Origin: Henricia sp. BOLD:AAB3569
Lineage: Eukaryota > Echinodermata > Asteroidea > Spinulosida > Echinasteridae
Assembly (NCBI GenBank): GCA_037783545.1
Contig: JBBELK010000438.1
Coordinates: 744,001-808,000, forward strand
Direction: 5' to 3'
DNA: 64,000 nt
The notes beneath the pieces are model-generated. The model worked only from the letters and a program-made list of their open reading frames with translations, searched no databases and was not told the DNA's origin. A program made the position numbers and the translations under genes. Below, one piece after another: positions 24,001 through 38,300 of the stretch; position 1 is the first letter of the stretch; each line of letters starts with the position of its first letter.

Positions 24001-27000
24001 GCGACTGTCGATCTGAATTGTTTGCAGACTTTTAGAACACTGAAATTGAAGCAGAAAACCGAAGCTTTTATACTACAAAATATGCCCGCAGTAGCACCGT
24101 GCAAGCACCTCAGTGCAACCTCAGTGGAAACGCCATTGCCGCACAAGCACCATAACACCGCCGGCACCGCCGTAGGAACGCAGTGGCACGTACCGCAGTA
24201 AGATCGCCAAATTTTCTAAAATTCCTCCCTGGCTCCGCAGTGGCACCCCCATACCCGCAGTGCTCCCGTGGTAGCACCACCATAACCGCAGTAGAACCGC
24301 CACGGGATCGCCAGTCTACTTTTAATTTTTCGGCGATTGCACGGCGGTTGTACTGCGGAGGCACGGCGGTGACGGAGGTGCTACTGCGGTCCTTGTACGG
24401 TCCCACGGCGGTCATGGCGGTGCCGCGGCGATCCCACTGCGGATTGGCCCAACCCGCGATGGCACTGCGGAAGTTTTGAACATGTTCAAAGTTTCCGCCG
24501 TGCCACCGCGAAGGTCCGCGGTTTTGACAGTTTTCCGCGGTGCTACGGCGATCAATGGCGGAACCACTGCGGAACCACGGCGATCATGGCGGTGCCACTG
24601 CGGTTTATGCCGTACAAGCACCGCAGTGGTACCGCGCCTCCGGTGTGACGGGGGTATAAGTGGTGGTTGCCGCCGGGGCGCGATAATAGGCAATATTTTT
24701 TTCCGTACCGCAGTTTAGCGGACATTGCTTCTGATTGGTTTAACCCCCGGCCATGTATATGTTGCATACTGATGTGTTTTGTCGATAACTACCTGTATAC
24801 CTCAACATAACCCCACACCTCGGCCACACTCTTTCCTCAATTAATAGTGAAAAAAATTAATACGACTCAAAGGAGATTCGAACCTGCAATCTCTCGATTG
24901 ATAGTACTACGTCTTAACCACTAGACTACCAAACGACTCGACAAACCCTTTAATTTTCTTCCTTATATATGCCTCTTATTTAATAACTCTTGAGGGCGCT
25001 ATATAGAAAATTTGAATATTAATTTACAATGCACTAATCAGAAACCTCGATGAAGCCCATAGCGAATATGTGGTACGGAAAGAAATATCGCCACCGGCGC
25101 AGACTCGTGTATCACGTTATGACTAAAAGAACGTTCCGGTGTAAGTTGGTGTTACACGGTGTAAGCATCTCAAACGCCCCTATTGTGATGCACACAATGA
25201 ACATTTTCAACACGGGGCCAAACTATTTTTTTCTGCAAGCCTCGCTTTGGTTACGTTAATTTTAAAAGAGGAAAAGGGAAGATGGCCGCAAATATTTACA
25301 TATTAAGGGGCGTTTACGCGCACTATCGTGGAAAATGGCTTTGCGTGCAGCTGTTTCATATATAGTAACCCCAAATGATTTTTAGCCAATCTGTGAAAAT
25401 ATTTTAAAGAAGCTGATTTCAACTGATTTTGGTAGGCGTGGGGGTCAACATTTACCCAAAAAATACCAAACTGGTTTGCCGTTTGTGTAGTTGAAACCGT
25501 GCATTTGGTGCACATACGGTGGTCGTACAAGAACATTAAAAAACCCGGAGCTACCACCTGACGGTGTGACGAATTTGAGGAAAAATTACAAGCCTATGAA
25601 TATCCTGAGATCTCAGGGAATTTCCACTCTGCTAAGCGACGTTACAATACCCTGAGGAAATCCACGCAAATCTGTGGAGTAAGCTGGCTGTTGTGTTTAG
25701 CCAACACACACCCGAGTCATTTTGATGTAATTTAATCAATTTGGTCATGTTTATGCCGAAAAGAAACGATTTCTATACTTTCTAGAAATTGTATTGGGTT
25801 CTATTCCTGGCCTTATGACTGTCCCATTCCTACCAAAATTTCCGGCGACGATCTTATTTACTCCTAGTGGGTCAAGAGAGGCGACAAGGTTTCTGTCGCT
25901 TGTTCCCCAGCGAAATGGGGCCGGTTTCAACATTAACAGGGCCTCGGTACGCACGATCGGGGAGTGCGTTAAAGGGGCACTGTTTTAAGAGGATGGAAGG
26001 TGAAAGGTTATAAAAAGTCTAACTTTGGTTTGAAAAATATAAGGCGGCTTACAAGAATCATCGAACATGACTGTTTTATCGTTGCTAATATTTTCGGTGG
26101 CATAAGTTTCTTGGCAAATGTTTGCGAATATATTTACAAACATGTTTGCAAATTAGGCGTATGACATCGCAAAATACATTTGTTTATGAAGATAATTGCG
26201 ACATTGCAAATATTTGCAAAAATATATGTGGTATGCCATGTCCCTTGTGTGCCATCATAAAACCCTCTGCAGCTATTTACATAAAACGGTACCGCCCCCA
26301 ATGCTGAACTTCCGGGAGAGATTCCCAAGACTACTAGTATTCTAGTCGAGCAAAGGGCTGGGGCCAATTTCATGGCGCTGCTATAAGCAAAAAAATTTGC
26401 TTAGCACAGGATTTATTTGCCTTATAAAATGGATTACAAGCCAAAAATATTCGCCAACTTGTGTTCTTCGCAAGAGTAGGAGAATACCTTTCGATACACA
26501 TAACTTACGATTTTGGCTGGCCATCCATTTTTACAAAATAAAACAAACAAATCCTGTGCTAAGCAAATTTTTGTGCTTAGCAGCGCCATGAAATTGGCCC
26601 CTGGTCTGTTAGTGCTGCAAGAGGGCGCACTACCGGGAATAGACTGGTTCCCGCTCCACATATTCCACATACAACGACTGAATATGAGGACCGGCTACTG
26701 TCGTGTTTAAAATAGCACTTTAAGCATTACGTCATGCATTTATTTTTAGGAGCACATAGCCGTTAATTTTCAAAGCGCGCTGCGCTATATGGCATGAGTG
26801 TACAACAATTTGAAAGGGGTTATTCCTTATTTGACCAATACAAATTTAATATATTAACCTTAAAATATTAAATATGCCCATTTTAATATACATGTAGGCT
26901 AGCATCAAAAAGAAAATTCAAACCTTGTTTGCATCTCCCAGTGAGCTCTTACGGTTACCGTAACTATAGCCACTGCGTAGTTTTAAATCCGTGGCATCAC

Positions 27001-30000
27001 CATAAATACACACGCAGCGGCACGCGTACGTACGTGCACGCGACTGTCAATTCAAATTCTTGAAACAATTGGGAGGTTTCGGTCGCATACGGTTATGCAA
27101 AACGACGACTTATTAGTGAATTTTACGTCATCGATTTGTGCGTACTTGTGGCGTTTACACAAATATCCCAAGTGTTGTTTTGTTGTTTACACTGATAGCA
27201 ACGCCTCTACACCTTAGTAAAAAACGGACAGCGAAAGGTAACGATTTTGAGGTTTGGCTAATCGTAGTCGTAATCACTAACCGTGCACACCGAAACCTCA
27301 CTATTGACGAATTGTACCCGACGATTAACGGTAACGTTCGGACTACAGGACGTGCATTCGGGTAACTTCGGGAACCTTCGGAAAAAGGAGGAATTCCTCC
27401 CGTTTCAAAATGGCGGAATAAACCTTATCGACGTTCTCAATGCATTATGGGATTGGATGACAAAATTGCCCGGCGAAATGTGCATAAACCTATGAGGCGG
27501 ACACCAACTAGGCAACTTTTTTACTCATTTTCACGAAAACCAAAAAGAGTTCAAGAATCAACCTCCCACCACTTTATCTTTGACACATATCAAACATACT
27601 GACAAACATGTCCCGAAACAGAAATGTTGCAAATGCGAGAAATCATCGGGGATTTCCTTCGTATCGGTAGTGCGAGTACCACGCTCGCAGCTCGGTATGC
27701 GCTCCCCAACGCACGCCGTATCGGCACTGCGAGTCAGGCTGCAGGGTGGCCTGATGACGGACTCGTAGGCGTGTGTTGCATAGCGCATACCGAGCTGCGA
27801 GCGTGGTACTCGGACTACCGATACGAAGGGAATCCCCGATGATTTCTCGCATTTGCAACATTTCTGTTTCGGGACATGTTTGTCAGTATGTTTGATATGT
27901 GTCAAAGATAAAGTAGTGGGAGGTTGATTCTTGAACTCTTTTTGGTTTTCGTGAAAATTAGTAAAAAAGTTGCCTAGTTGGTGTCCGCCTCATAGGTTTA
28001 TGCACATTTGGCCGGGCAATTTTGTCATCCAATCCCATAATGCATTGAGAACGTCGATAAGGTTTATTGGCGGCTGCCGGACCTTAAATTCAGTAGTTTT
28101 GGGCCAAGACTAGTATCAGAGTAGTCTTGTCACAAGACCGAATTTTGGTTCCCCCCACGCCCCGCCTACGTGCTGTACCCACTACCGATAGAGGGCGCCA
28201 TTCATACTTCGACCGAGGTCGAACACAGTATTTTGAAGTAACCTCCGGGTACCTTTGCTTTGGGTACCTCCGACCTAGCTAAGATAATCTCAGCTCTTTT
28301 TTTATCATTTTTCATTGGGATGTGGTCTTTTCACGTGTAGAGCTGAGAGAAGTTATGAACATGAACCCGCCATCGCAAAAACAGGACAAAACAAATGTGT
28401 CATTTTCTCACCGTGACACACTAATTCCCCCTAAAACTCACCCAAACCTTGTCAGGCATAACCACTACGCAGGTCCTTGAGGGAAATAACCAGCCACGAT
28501 GATTATTTTGCCAACAATTCCAGCAAAACAAACCGGTATGCTCACAGCCTAGCCGTTTTTGTCTTGTTCAAAAACAACCAAGTGTCTAGTCTGTGTACAA
28601 AGGAATACCAATGCGCATTGGTTACCAGACTTGACCCTCACGTCTGGACGTGAAGGTCAAGTCTGGTAACCACTGCGCATTGGTATTCCTTTGTACACAG
28701 ACTAGACACTTGGTTGTTTTTGAACAAGACAAAAACGGCTAGGCTGTGAGCATACCGGTTTGTTTTGCTGGAATTGTTGGCAAAATAATCATCGTGGCTG
28801 GTTATTTCCCTCAAGGACCTGCGTAGTGGTTATGCCTGACAAGGTTTGGGTGAGTTTTAGGGGGAATTAGTGTGTCACGGTGAGAAAATGACACATTTGT
28901 TTTGTCCTGTTTTTGCGATGGCGGGTTCATGTTCATAACTTCTCTCAGCTCTACACGTGAAAAGACCACATCCCAATGAAAAATGATAAAAAAAGAGCTG
29001 AGATTATCTTAGCTACCTCCGACCATCCTCCATGGCTAGCCCCACAAATAGGGCTGTAAAAAGCTCACTTTTGAAATCTGACTTTTTACACTGTCGCTAT
29101 TACAGCCCTACTTGAGGTCCGTACGGAAAGTTTTAAACTGCAAATTCGTCTGAAGTACATCAGACCATAGAGTCGTGAACGTGGCGTTGTTCACGGGTCT
29201 AATCAGACCAGAGCACTTTCACATACACCATTGCAATCCTGAGAGTCTTGTGTTTCATAAAATAATGGTAACGCTTACGGAACAGTCAATTTAGCCATTT
29301 ACGGCGTCTTGAAACATTGGACAAAATTCGGACAACGTTCTGACGTGCATGCCCTGGGCGCTGCCATCTTAGCTGATATGCTGGACGATGGTGGCGCTTC
29401 TTGGTCAAGGAGAGGAGCCCGGCTGTTCAATATGCATAATTCATATTGACGTCCGTGTGTTTTTATATCCCAGCTGGCAAGTACGTCACTCGCACAGTTC
29501 GATAACTAGCTGCACTGCGCGCGTGACGTATTGCCAGCTAGGATAAACACACGCGACGTCAATATGAATTATGCATATTGCACAGTTAGCCGGGCTCCTT
29601 GACGTCTCATGATCGAGAAGCGCCACCATTGTCCAGCATATCAGCTAAGATGGCAGCGCCCGCGGCCCATGCCCAGGGCATGCACGTCAGAACGTTGTCC
29701 AAATTTTGTCCAATGTTTCAAGACGCCGTAGATGGCCAAATTGACGATTCCGTAAGCGTTACCGTTATTTTATGAAACACTAGACTCTCAGGATTACAAT
29801 GGTGTATGTGAAAGTGCTCTGGTCTGATGTGCTTCGGACGATATTTGTAGTGGAACTTTCTCGGATTTAAGCAGTTTGAAACTTAGCATTTCCGTACGGA
29901 CCTCAAGTAGGGCTGTAATAATAGCGACAGTGTAAAAAGTCAGATTTCAAAAGTGAGCTATTATTTACAGCCCTATTTGTGGGGCTACCGACCACCTCCG

Positions 30001-33000
30001 ACCTCCGGGTTTTATAAATTTCCAGATTTGACGGTGTTCCATTTAAAACCCTTAAGAAAGGCACAGGCTCGTCAGCATTGCGCGCCCGCCAAATTCGTGC
30101 TCGAAACACGCAGCTCCATGCCTTTGCTATGGAGCTGCGTATTGCGTGGCACACATTTGGCGGGCGCGCATTGCTGACGAGCCTGTGCCTTTTAAAGTTG
30201 TTGCATTTTCAACTTTCATTTTCAAACATAATTCCAGTGTTTGTCTGAATTTCAAAAATATTAAATGACTAGGCCAAGACATGAACTTTCTGTTCTGTGT
30301 CTCCTTAAATTAAAAAGAATGTTTTAGTTTAACCAAATACTGCACGATCAAAGTAAAAAAACACGGAGGAATGGACCAATGAAATACCGTGGCTACCTAA
30401 TCATAATGAATATTTTACCTCGGTGTTGGATGATATGGCACTATCTCCCTCGGCTTACGCCTCGGGAGATAGTGCCAATCATCCAACACCCTGCAGGGTT
30501 GTCAGTTTTCACTATCTCCCATCAAATCATGTTGTATTTGTATATTAACACCTGTCCATGGGTATACAGACTTACTGTGCACATGGAGCTATGCTGTGCA
30601 TGTGTGAACTTTTAACGGCGGTATGTGTGTTTTATATTTGGCACGCTTTTTGGTGTCTAAATCGTATGGGTTTTATCCAGTCCAAAAATAAGAAATAAAC
30701 TAGAAATCTAGGAGGAAGCTCTATGCTTTGACAAACACCAGGGCCCAATTTCATAGAGCTGTTTAACAGCCCATTTTCTGTTAACCGAGCATCAGGCTAT
30801 TTCATAGACATCGTTAACGGTAAGCAAGTGAAAACCTGCCTTAACCGCAGAGCCAAATTTTGCTTAAGATAGTGACGCAACAATGGCGGTTTCCAAGCGC
30901 GCGCATGCCTAAGCACGCCGCGGCCGTGAAATAACCTTAACGTTAGCATAACTTTTCTGGTACAGTAAGCACACGTTTTCAGCTAGCGCTTAAGCAGCTC
31001 TATGAAATTGGGCCCAGGCTGTTTTTTTTGTGTATGCATCTATTTGTCATGCTTGTTAAAGGCCCTGTAGATGATCTGTTTTTGAGCGATTCTGCGAAAA
31101 AAACCATTATAAATCAAAAGAAAGACATCAACAAACTCATCCGAAGAAATTTCAGCTTTGTCAAATGTACCACGTTTAAAAAAAACATGAAAATCCATAT
31201 GCATTTTCCTGGTCTTGGCGGGGTGTTTCAAATATTCGTTCTCAGTTGATCGAGTACTATATGTGGCTTGCGCCATGCACTCTGTGGCGCACATACTGCG
31301 TGTGCGCGCGATCCATAAAAATGCATCGCGTTGGAACACGCACACGGAGTACACAGCGCCCATGCATTTTGGACCGCGTAGATGCGAACCAAAAATAAGT
31401 AAATCGTTTGCAAACGATCTAAATAATTTCATCTTTACGGATTATTTTCTGGTAAAATTATATCATTTTGAGCGAAAACCTTTCATTGGATAGTTGCTAT
31501 TAATTCAATCTTTACTTTCAGAACTTTTCCCCTGTAAACTCGTCGATTACTTTTTGGGGTCATTGCAAATGATCCACTGGGCCTTTTTAAGTCGTGTGTT
31601 TATGGTTTTATAAAAGTTATTGTGAAAGCATGTAAACCATTCAACTTAAAAATATAAGTTATTGTTGATGATTTTAATAGGAATACCTTTTCCATTGTAA
31701 TTTCTGTCGCAATTAAATGTTACATTTTCAAGACAATTTGGGGTTTTTGTCATGCAAGTGTGTGAAACTGCTGCTGTCCGATTGAGGCAGTGTGTGAAGC
31801 GCGTGAAGAAATATGGTAGATACGCGCAAAACTCGGACTGTGTTGTTATTTTACAACATTTTTGGGGTTTGGTAATAATAATTTTAAGATTTTTCTGGGT
31901 ATGAATTCCGTTCACTGCCGTGCATTAGGTCTGTGGAACATGGCAACAAAAGAAGTTTTAAATTGATGAGTGTTTTTTCAATCCAAAAATCACTTACCGG
32001 TACTTTTAAAATGTAAACACGTTTTGGTGATTATTAAGTCATAAGGAGAATAAGTGGCGACCAGTTAACGGAATTATTTCCTTTTTCTGTTACATGTATT
32101 TAGATGACGAATGTCGACAACTGGATAAATACATGTATAATTATATTTATCCACCCGGTCTATTGTCTTGTCCTGGAAATGAATACTTCAAGAGTGGCTT
32201 TGCTAAATTTCAAGTCATCCTACAAAATGCAGTGGCTTCAGTGAGTATTCTCATAGGGACTGTATCAAACACCCATAAAGGACTTTCGCATCCTGCGGCC
32301 ATCTTGAAAAAAGTTTCAGTAGAGGGGAACAAAATTGCTGGCAACCAATAAGCCCTAATGGCAAATACCTCACCGACTGACGTCATTTACGTTGGCGCTA
32401 ATCATTGGCTGCCAACGATTTTGTTAATTTCCCTCTGCTGGATCTTTTTCTAGATGGCGGGGGGATGCAAAAGTCCCTTATTGTATCATTTGCAGTTTTT
32501 GTTTTTGTTTTTCAAATTGCAGGAACAAATGAACAACGGCATTCATAAATACCTTAGACGGTTTCCGCATTCCTATTGGCTGAGAGCACATTACGTGGGC
32601 AGTTTTAAACGAATGATCAAGGCCCAACCAGTCTTTAATAAACACAAATTTAGCAAATGGTGCCCAAAACTATGCAAATAAAGGTGCCCAAAACTATGCT
32701 AATGAGATGCAGTTATGCCTGTCCCGACTCCATTTCACTGAGTTATGTGGTACACACTTTTTTAAAGGTAGAACGCATGATTGGTAAACTGTTATAAGTG
32801 GTGTTAATTCCTGTTGTGATGAGAAGCCCTGTAAATATGTCGGCCACATATACCAGTAGGTGCAGTAATACTTCTGAAATTGTGAAAAATCCATGCGTGG
32901 TTTTGTTTTGAGTTCATTGGTAAAAAAGTCTTCTGCAAAAGACCTTTTAGAAAACCATCTAGAGGTTGGTTTTTATCACACACACACACATCCTCAATCA

Positions 33001-35321
33001 CACAGGGAGATACACGGGAAATGCCATTTGTATTATATATTTTTATTATATAACGCCCAAGTAGATCTATTTGATCCATTTAATGCTACGTCACTAACCG
33101 TGCAGTTTTGTTCCGTTTGCCGTGCAGTATTGTGGACATACTTTTTTTTCATTGCACGGTGCGGGTGTGCCCAATGTACGCGCAGTCAGCCTGCACAAAC
33201 ATTCGCAGGCACGCACACACGCATGCACACGTGTGTATGACTATAGTCATGTTGAGATGGGCACTACCTTCGAAGGTAAAGTTAACACGACAGTCCAACT
33301 ACCAACGACGCGTGTTGACACGGTGCTTTAACAACGCCGCGCAGGCATGCTTGCACACGGCCCATATACCAAAGGTGCACGCTCGTAAGTAGCACGCTAC
33401 TCATAAGATTTCTTGTGAGTAAATCGTCGTTGGTAACTTGTAAGTACATGTGTAAGTGTGTCCACACGGTCACTACTTACCAGCTTACTCTCAAGCGCCC
33501 ACTACCAACGACTTACTTACAAGTTAACAACCATCGTCTGAAAGCACATATGCATGTGTGACGACCCCGACACAAACGATTTTACAACTCGCAAGTGCAA
33601 GAAACTTGAAGGGTAAGCCTGAATAAATGTTTTTTATAAATGTAGGATGACAAATAATGAATGTTTTCATTTGTGCAATGAAAGGAATATTTTCAATCGA
33701 TGAAAATATCTCATGAAAATATTCCTCCCATTGCACTCATAAACATTCATTATTTGTATGGTACATGTATTTGCGGAATGTTGACCCAGCTATACTGACC
33801 CAAGGATTTAGTTCAATAAATTTAATAGTTTGCTTCTTTCACCACGCAGGTGGCTGCAAATAAGTCGCTTCCAATGCCAGATTTTCGAGTACGGATGATG
33901 CCCAAGACCCGATTTGTCCAGCTGAACCCCAGCGAAATGAGAGTTGTTGCAGCGATTCTTTACATTGTGACGTACGCCGTGTTCATCGGAGTCTTGCTGT
34001 CTAATCTGGTCTATGACAAGGAGAAGAAAATTAAGGAGAGCATGCTGATGATGGGAATGTCCAATAGCACATACTGGTCAGTTTTTCATTGAACATGAGC
34101 GTAGGCTGGTTTGGGTAGGGGGGTATAGGGGTAGGTACGGTGGTACATATGTCTACTACATGTAGGTACCTACCGGGGTATGTCTTTGTACCCATGAGTT
34201 GGGAAGTTGATCAGAAATTGTTTTCTTTAAAATGACTCATCTAGCCTTGAAATGTGCAGATTGGATGGGGAAAAAACAAAGGCTTAAGCTTCAAAAACAG
34301 TAGATAAATCAAGATCCCAATTTCTTTGTAACAATGTCGACAGTGCCCTAATTTTTTTACACAATTCAGGCTGACTTGGTTCGTCCTGTATGGAGGCATC
34401 ATGATCCTGGTGTCATTTGTAATTGCCATTTTGAGTAAATTCGCTTTGGCTACCGTACCCAATGGAAATATCCTGCTACTATTCCTGATTTTCTTCCTGT
34501 ATGGAATGTCAAGTAAGTTGCATATTTATAACTACCTCACTTTTTCGGGAGAATGTGCACAGAAATCTGAAATTGTGACCCGTCATCTTTTTTGGACAAT
34601 TTGAAATTTCAGCACCTTTCCTACAGAAAGGTGCAGTTGTGGACAAAAATAATCATGTGGTGTTTAAGCCTAAAGCGGGCCTCCCACTGTGCGATTTCTG
34701 CTACGAATTTCCTACGATTGGGTACGAGTCTATAGACAGTCTCTGGTGATCGTACCAATTCGTAGGAAATTCGTATCAAAAATCGCACAGTGGGAGGCCC
34801 GCTTAACATACATCGACATTGCAACTGGAAGCAATTAGTGGCAACTGGGAGCAACTGATCAGTTGCATGTACATGCACTGAAAAAATCCCAGTTGCCGCG
34901 AGTTGCTCATGTTTTACTTTCTTGCAACTACATTCAGTTGTACCCAGTTGTGGTCAGTTGCGTCGATGTGTATGCGTACTTGCAACTAGTTGCTGTCAGT
35001 TGCTCACAACTTCTGGGCCCAATTCCAGTTGCAATTTTCATGTACGCTAGGCTGTCATCAACACTGAGGAAGGTGTTTCTCATTAACTTGTGAAGTAAAA
35101 TTAATTGTAGGTCCCTGCAAATGATACAATGGGCCTTTAAATGTTCCTAGGGGCCGTCCAAAGTTGTCAACAAGTTCACAGTTCTATAAAGCGTAGGAAG
35201 GGGGCGGGTGAGGGGGGAGGGGGGTTCGAGAGCAGTGTAGGACTTTACATGCACTGTAAAATGTTGACACTTCATGGTACTGACAGAAAAATGTTGATAA
35301 GTAGTATTTCGGAGGGAGGGG

Positions 35322-35360
<39 letters not shown>

Positions 35361-38300
35361 CGAAGGGGGCGGGGGGGGGGGGAAGGGGGCGGGGTGGTCT
35401 GTTGAATGTTGATAACTTTTGACTGCCTCTTAATTTTTTTTTCCTCCCCAGTGGTCAGTCTGTCTTTCGTGCTGACTCCATTCTTCAACAAAGCCGTTAT
35501 GGCCGAGAGGATTGCAACCCTCGCCACTTTGGTCATGGGGCTCATCTTTTTACCCGTGGGTTTCTTCTCGGCAGATATTGCCTTCGTCTACAAATGGTTG
35601 CTAAGTTTCATCTCGCCCCTTGCACTGGGTCTTGCCTTGCATCAGGTATATGCTGTCACTTTGAACCCAATAATGTTCTCTTTGCATTCATACAACCCTA
35701 TTCAAAGACATATTACATGACTAGAAAACGTTTATTAAAAACGGGAACAGCATTACATAACTACAGAATAATGTTGATAAACTGCCATGTAGAAATTTCA
35801 GTCACATAGGTGCAGTGATACCTCAGAAAACCTGAAAAATTGTGGAAAAATTGGTGAATGAATGCTAAAATAATTGTCTGCAGACATTATTTTCAAGCAC
35901 CCCACTTGGCATTTTATCATATAAAGGTACCATTTTACAATGTTGTTTATTACCATTGCTATCAACACTTTTCATCAGATTTTTCTTGTCAACTTGTGAA
36001 GTAAAATTTTGCAATCCCAGCTTATGACATGACTAAATGTCCCAGTGCACTTTTTTTTTCAAGCAAACCTTACAAATCCCCACCCCCTTCCCCCTCCCCT
36101 TCCCCTTCCCCTTCCCCCTCCTCTTCCCCCTCCCCTTCCCCCTCCCCTTCCCCCTCCCCTTCCCCCTCCCCTTCCCCCTCCCCTTCCCCCTCCCCTTCCC
36201 CCTCTTCTTCCCCCATCCGTGTGTACATACTTTATGGACCGTCTCTAATTACCCTTTATTCAAGAAATATTACATCAAACGTTTTCTTGACCACATGTTT
36301 TAGGCAATGGTCTTGGAGATAGGTGATTCAGGACTCCAGTTTGATAACTGTGGCATTGGCGGTTTCCCGCCATACGTTGTCATGCTTGCAATCGACGCAG
36401 TCTTGTATCTACTACTGGCTATCTACTTTGACAATGTCATTCCAGGTAATGGAATTTATAATGCTCTCAAAGATGTGACCACAGCACAGTGGTTTAAGAC
36501 CCAGACATTTCGGCCGATTTTGGTTTGCAGTTTTTTGACTTATAACAAGTCAGTTGTATCTGAAACAATGGATTTGGGGCAAAAAAGTTGTTTGTGCCCT
36601 AAAAAATTGCCTATTTGTAACTGTATGAGAATAAGCCGAGTATTTAAAACGTCCAGTCAACTGAACTAAATCTCATATTTTCCCGAATAGAAAAACAGTT
36701 TTGTGGTAATGAGCTGGGTATTGAGCTGTTTTGGATTGCAAATAGGTTGAATGGGTGTGCAAAATGACTACATCAAAGGTATATTGAAGTAAGTTTGTGG
36801 TATTTTGTCATGTCTGGGTGGTACTGGCTTTTATACCACTGTGCACAGTTAGGGCAAAGCTCAGACTGACTATAAAACGTCATGTGACTGTATGGGCAAG
36901 ATACCATGGTATGGTTGAAACATTGTGTGTTCAGGAAATTAAGTACTCTAAGGCCCGCTTCAAACGTCGCGCTTATGCCGTGTCAAATTAAATTTAACTT
37001 GGCACGACGTTGAAACGACGTAAGCACGGCAGTGGCTTCAAACGTCGAACTTAATTGCAAACTCCCAGTCGAGTTTAAATACATCCAACATGGAGGATGA
37101 GTAATGTGCACGTCATGGACGTTGTGCACGTGCGTTTTCAATTCTGTCCATTGTACGTCGCCATTTTATTATTTTGATGCACTTGTTTGTTGGTTATTTC
37201 TTTACTCACATACGCGCTGCGAGCATGCGCATTCCTAGTTGTGAACAATATTGCGGACGAACTTCGAACTGGAATTAAATTCGACACGGCAGAAGCACGA
37301 CGTTTGAAGCTGAGCCGTGCTTGTGCCGCACTAAATTGAGTTAGCACGGCAGACCCTGTTGAGCTAAAATCTTTTGCCGTGTCGAACTCATTTTGCCGAG
37401 CCAAATGGCTTCAAACGTCGTGCTTGTGCCGTGTCGAATTAAACAAATCAAGTTGAATTTAATTCGACACGGCATAAGCGCAACGTTTGAAGCGGGCCTA
37501 ACACTCCTCAATCAATACGATTTCACATACACCCTAGGGAGTTGGGGTTAATTGAAAAATAGTTGGTGTGTACTGCAACTTCAAATATTGTCTGTACAGG
37601 AACGTACGGTCAACCCAAGCCTCCGTGGTTTTGCTTCATGCCTTCGTACTGGTGCAAGGCTCGTGGAAAGGCAAATTTGATAAATGATCTTGACGGGATA
37701 GAGCTCACAGCCCAGGATGACATGGAACGTGTGTCTCCTGAAATGAGAGCTAAAGTCGGCATCAGGTAAAAAGAATGTACTCCTATGGTTTATTACGAGC
37801 GTTTATAAGCAGTAAGCTTGGGTGGTTCTGGCGGGTATTCGGTTCCACCCAATTTTAACATGAACCAAATTTTGGTTCAAACTTTTTTTCAGGTTCTAGG
37901 TCATGGGAATCGCCTCCAACCTAATTAGAGTGCAACAGCGCGTGCAACGTAAATAGAGTGCAAACTGGCCACCAAAACTCCACCGCGCGTGGCTGGCTGG
38001 CTGTGCAGGCTGGCTGGCTGGCTGGCTGGCTGTGCAGGCTGGCTGTGCAGGCTGGCTGTGCAGGCTGGCTGGCGGGCTGGCTGTGCAGGCTGGCTGGCTG
38101 GCTGTGCAGGCTGGCTGGCTGGCTGTGCAGGCTGGCTGGCTGTGCTGGCTGACTGGCTGTGCAGGCTGGCTGTGCTGGCTGACTGGCTGGCTGGCTGGCT
38201 GTGCGGGCTGTGCTGGCTGGCTGTGCATGCTGGCTGGCTGGCTGGCTGGCTGGCTGTGCAGGCTGGCTGTGCAGGCTGGCTGGCTGTGCAGGCTGGCTGT

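Noticed and set aside
24060-24659. Several overlapping open frames in GC-rich DNA
   Set aside because: They come from GGTGCCACTGCGG repeats inside a TIR element and give only low-complexity peptides.
35147-35545. Minus-strand frame with polyproline
   Set aside because: The proline run is the complement of the poly-G tract, and the flanks overlap exon 6 of the transporter on the other strand.
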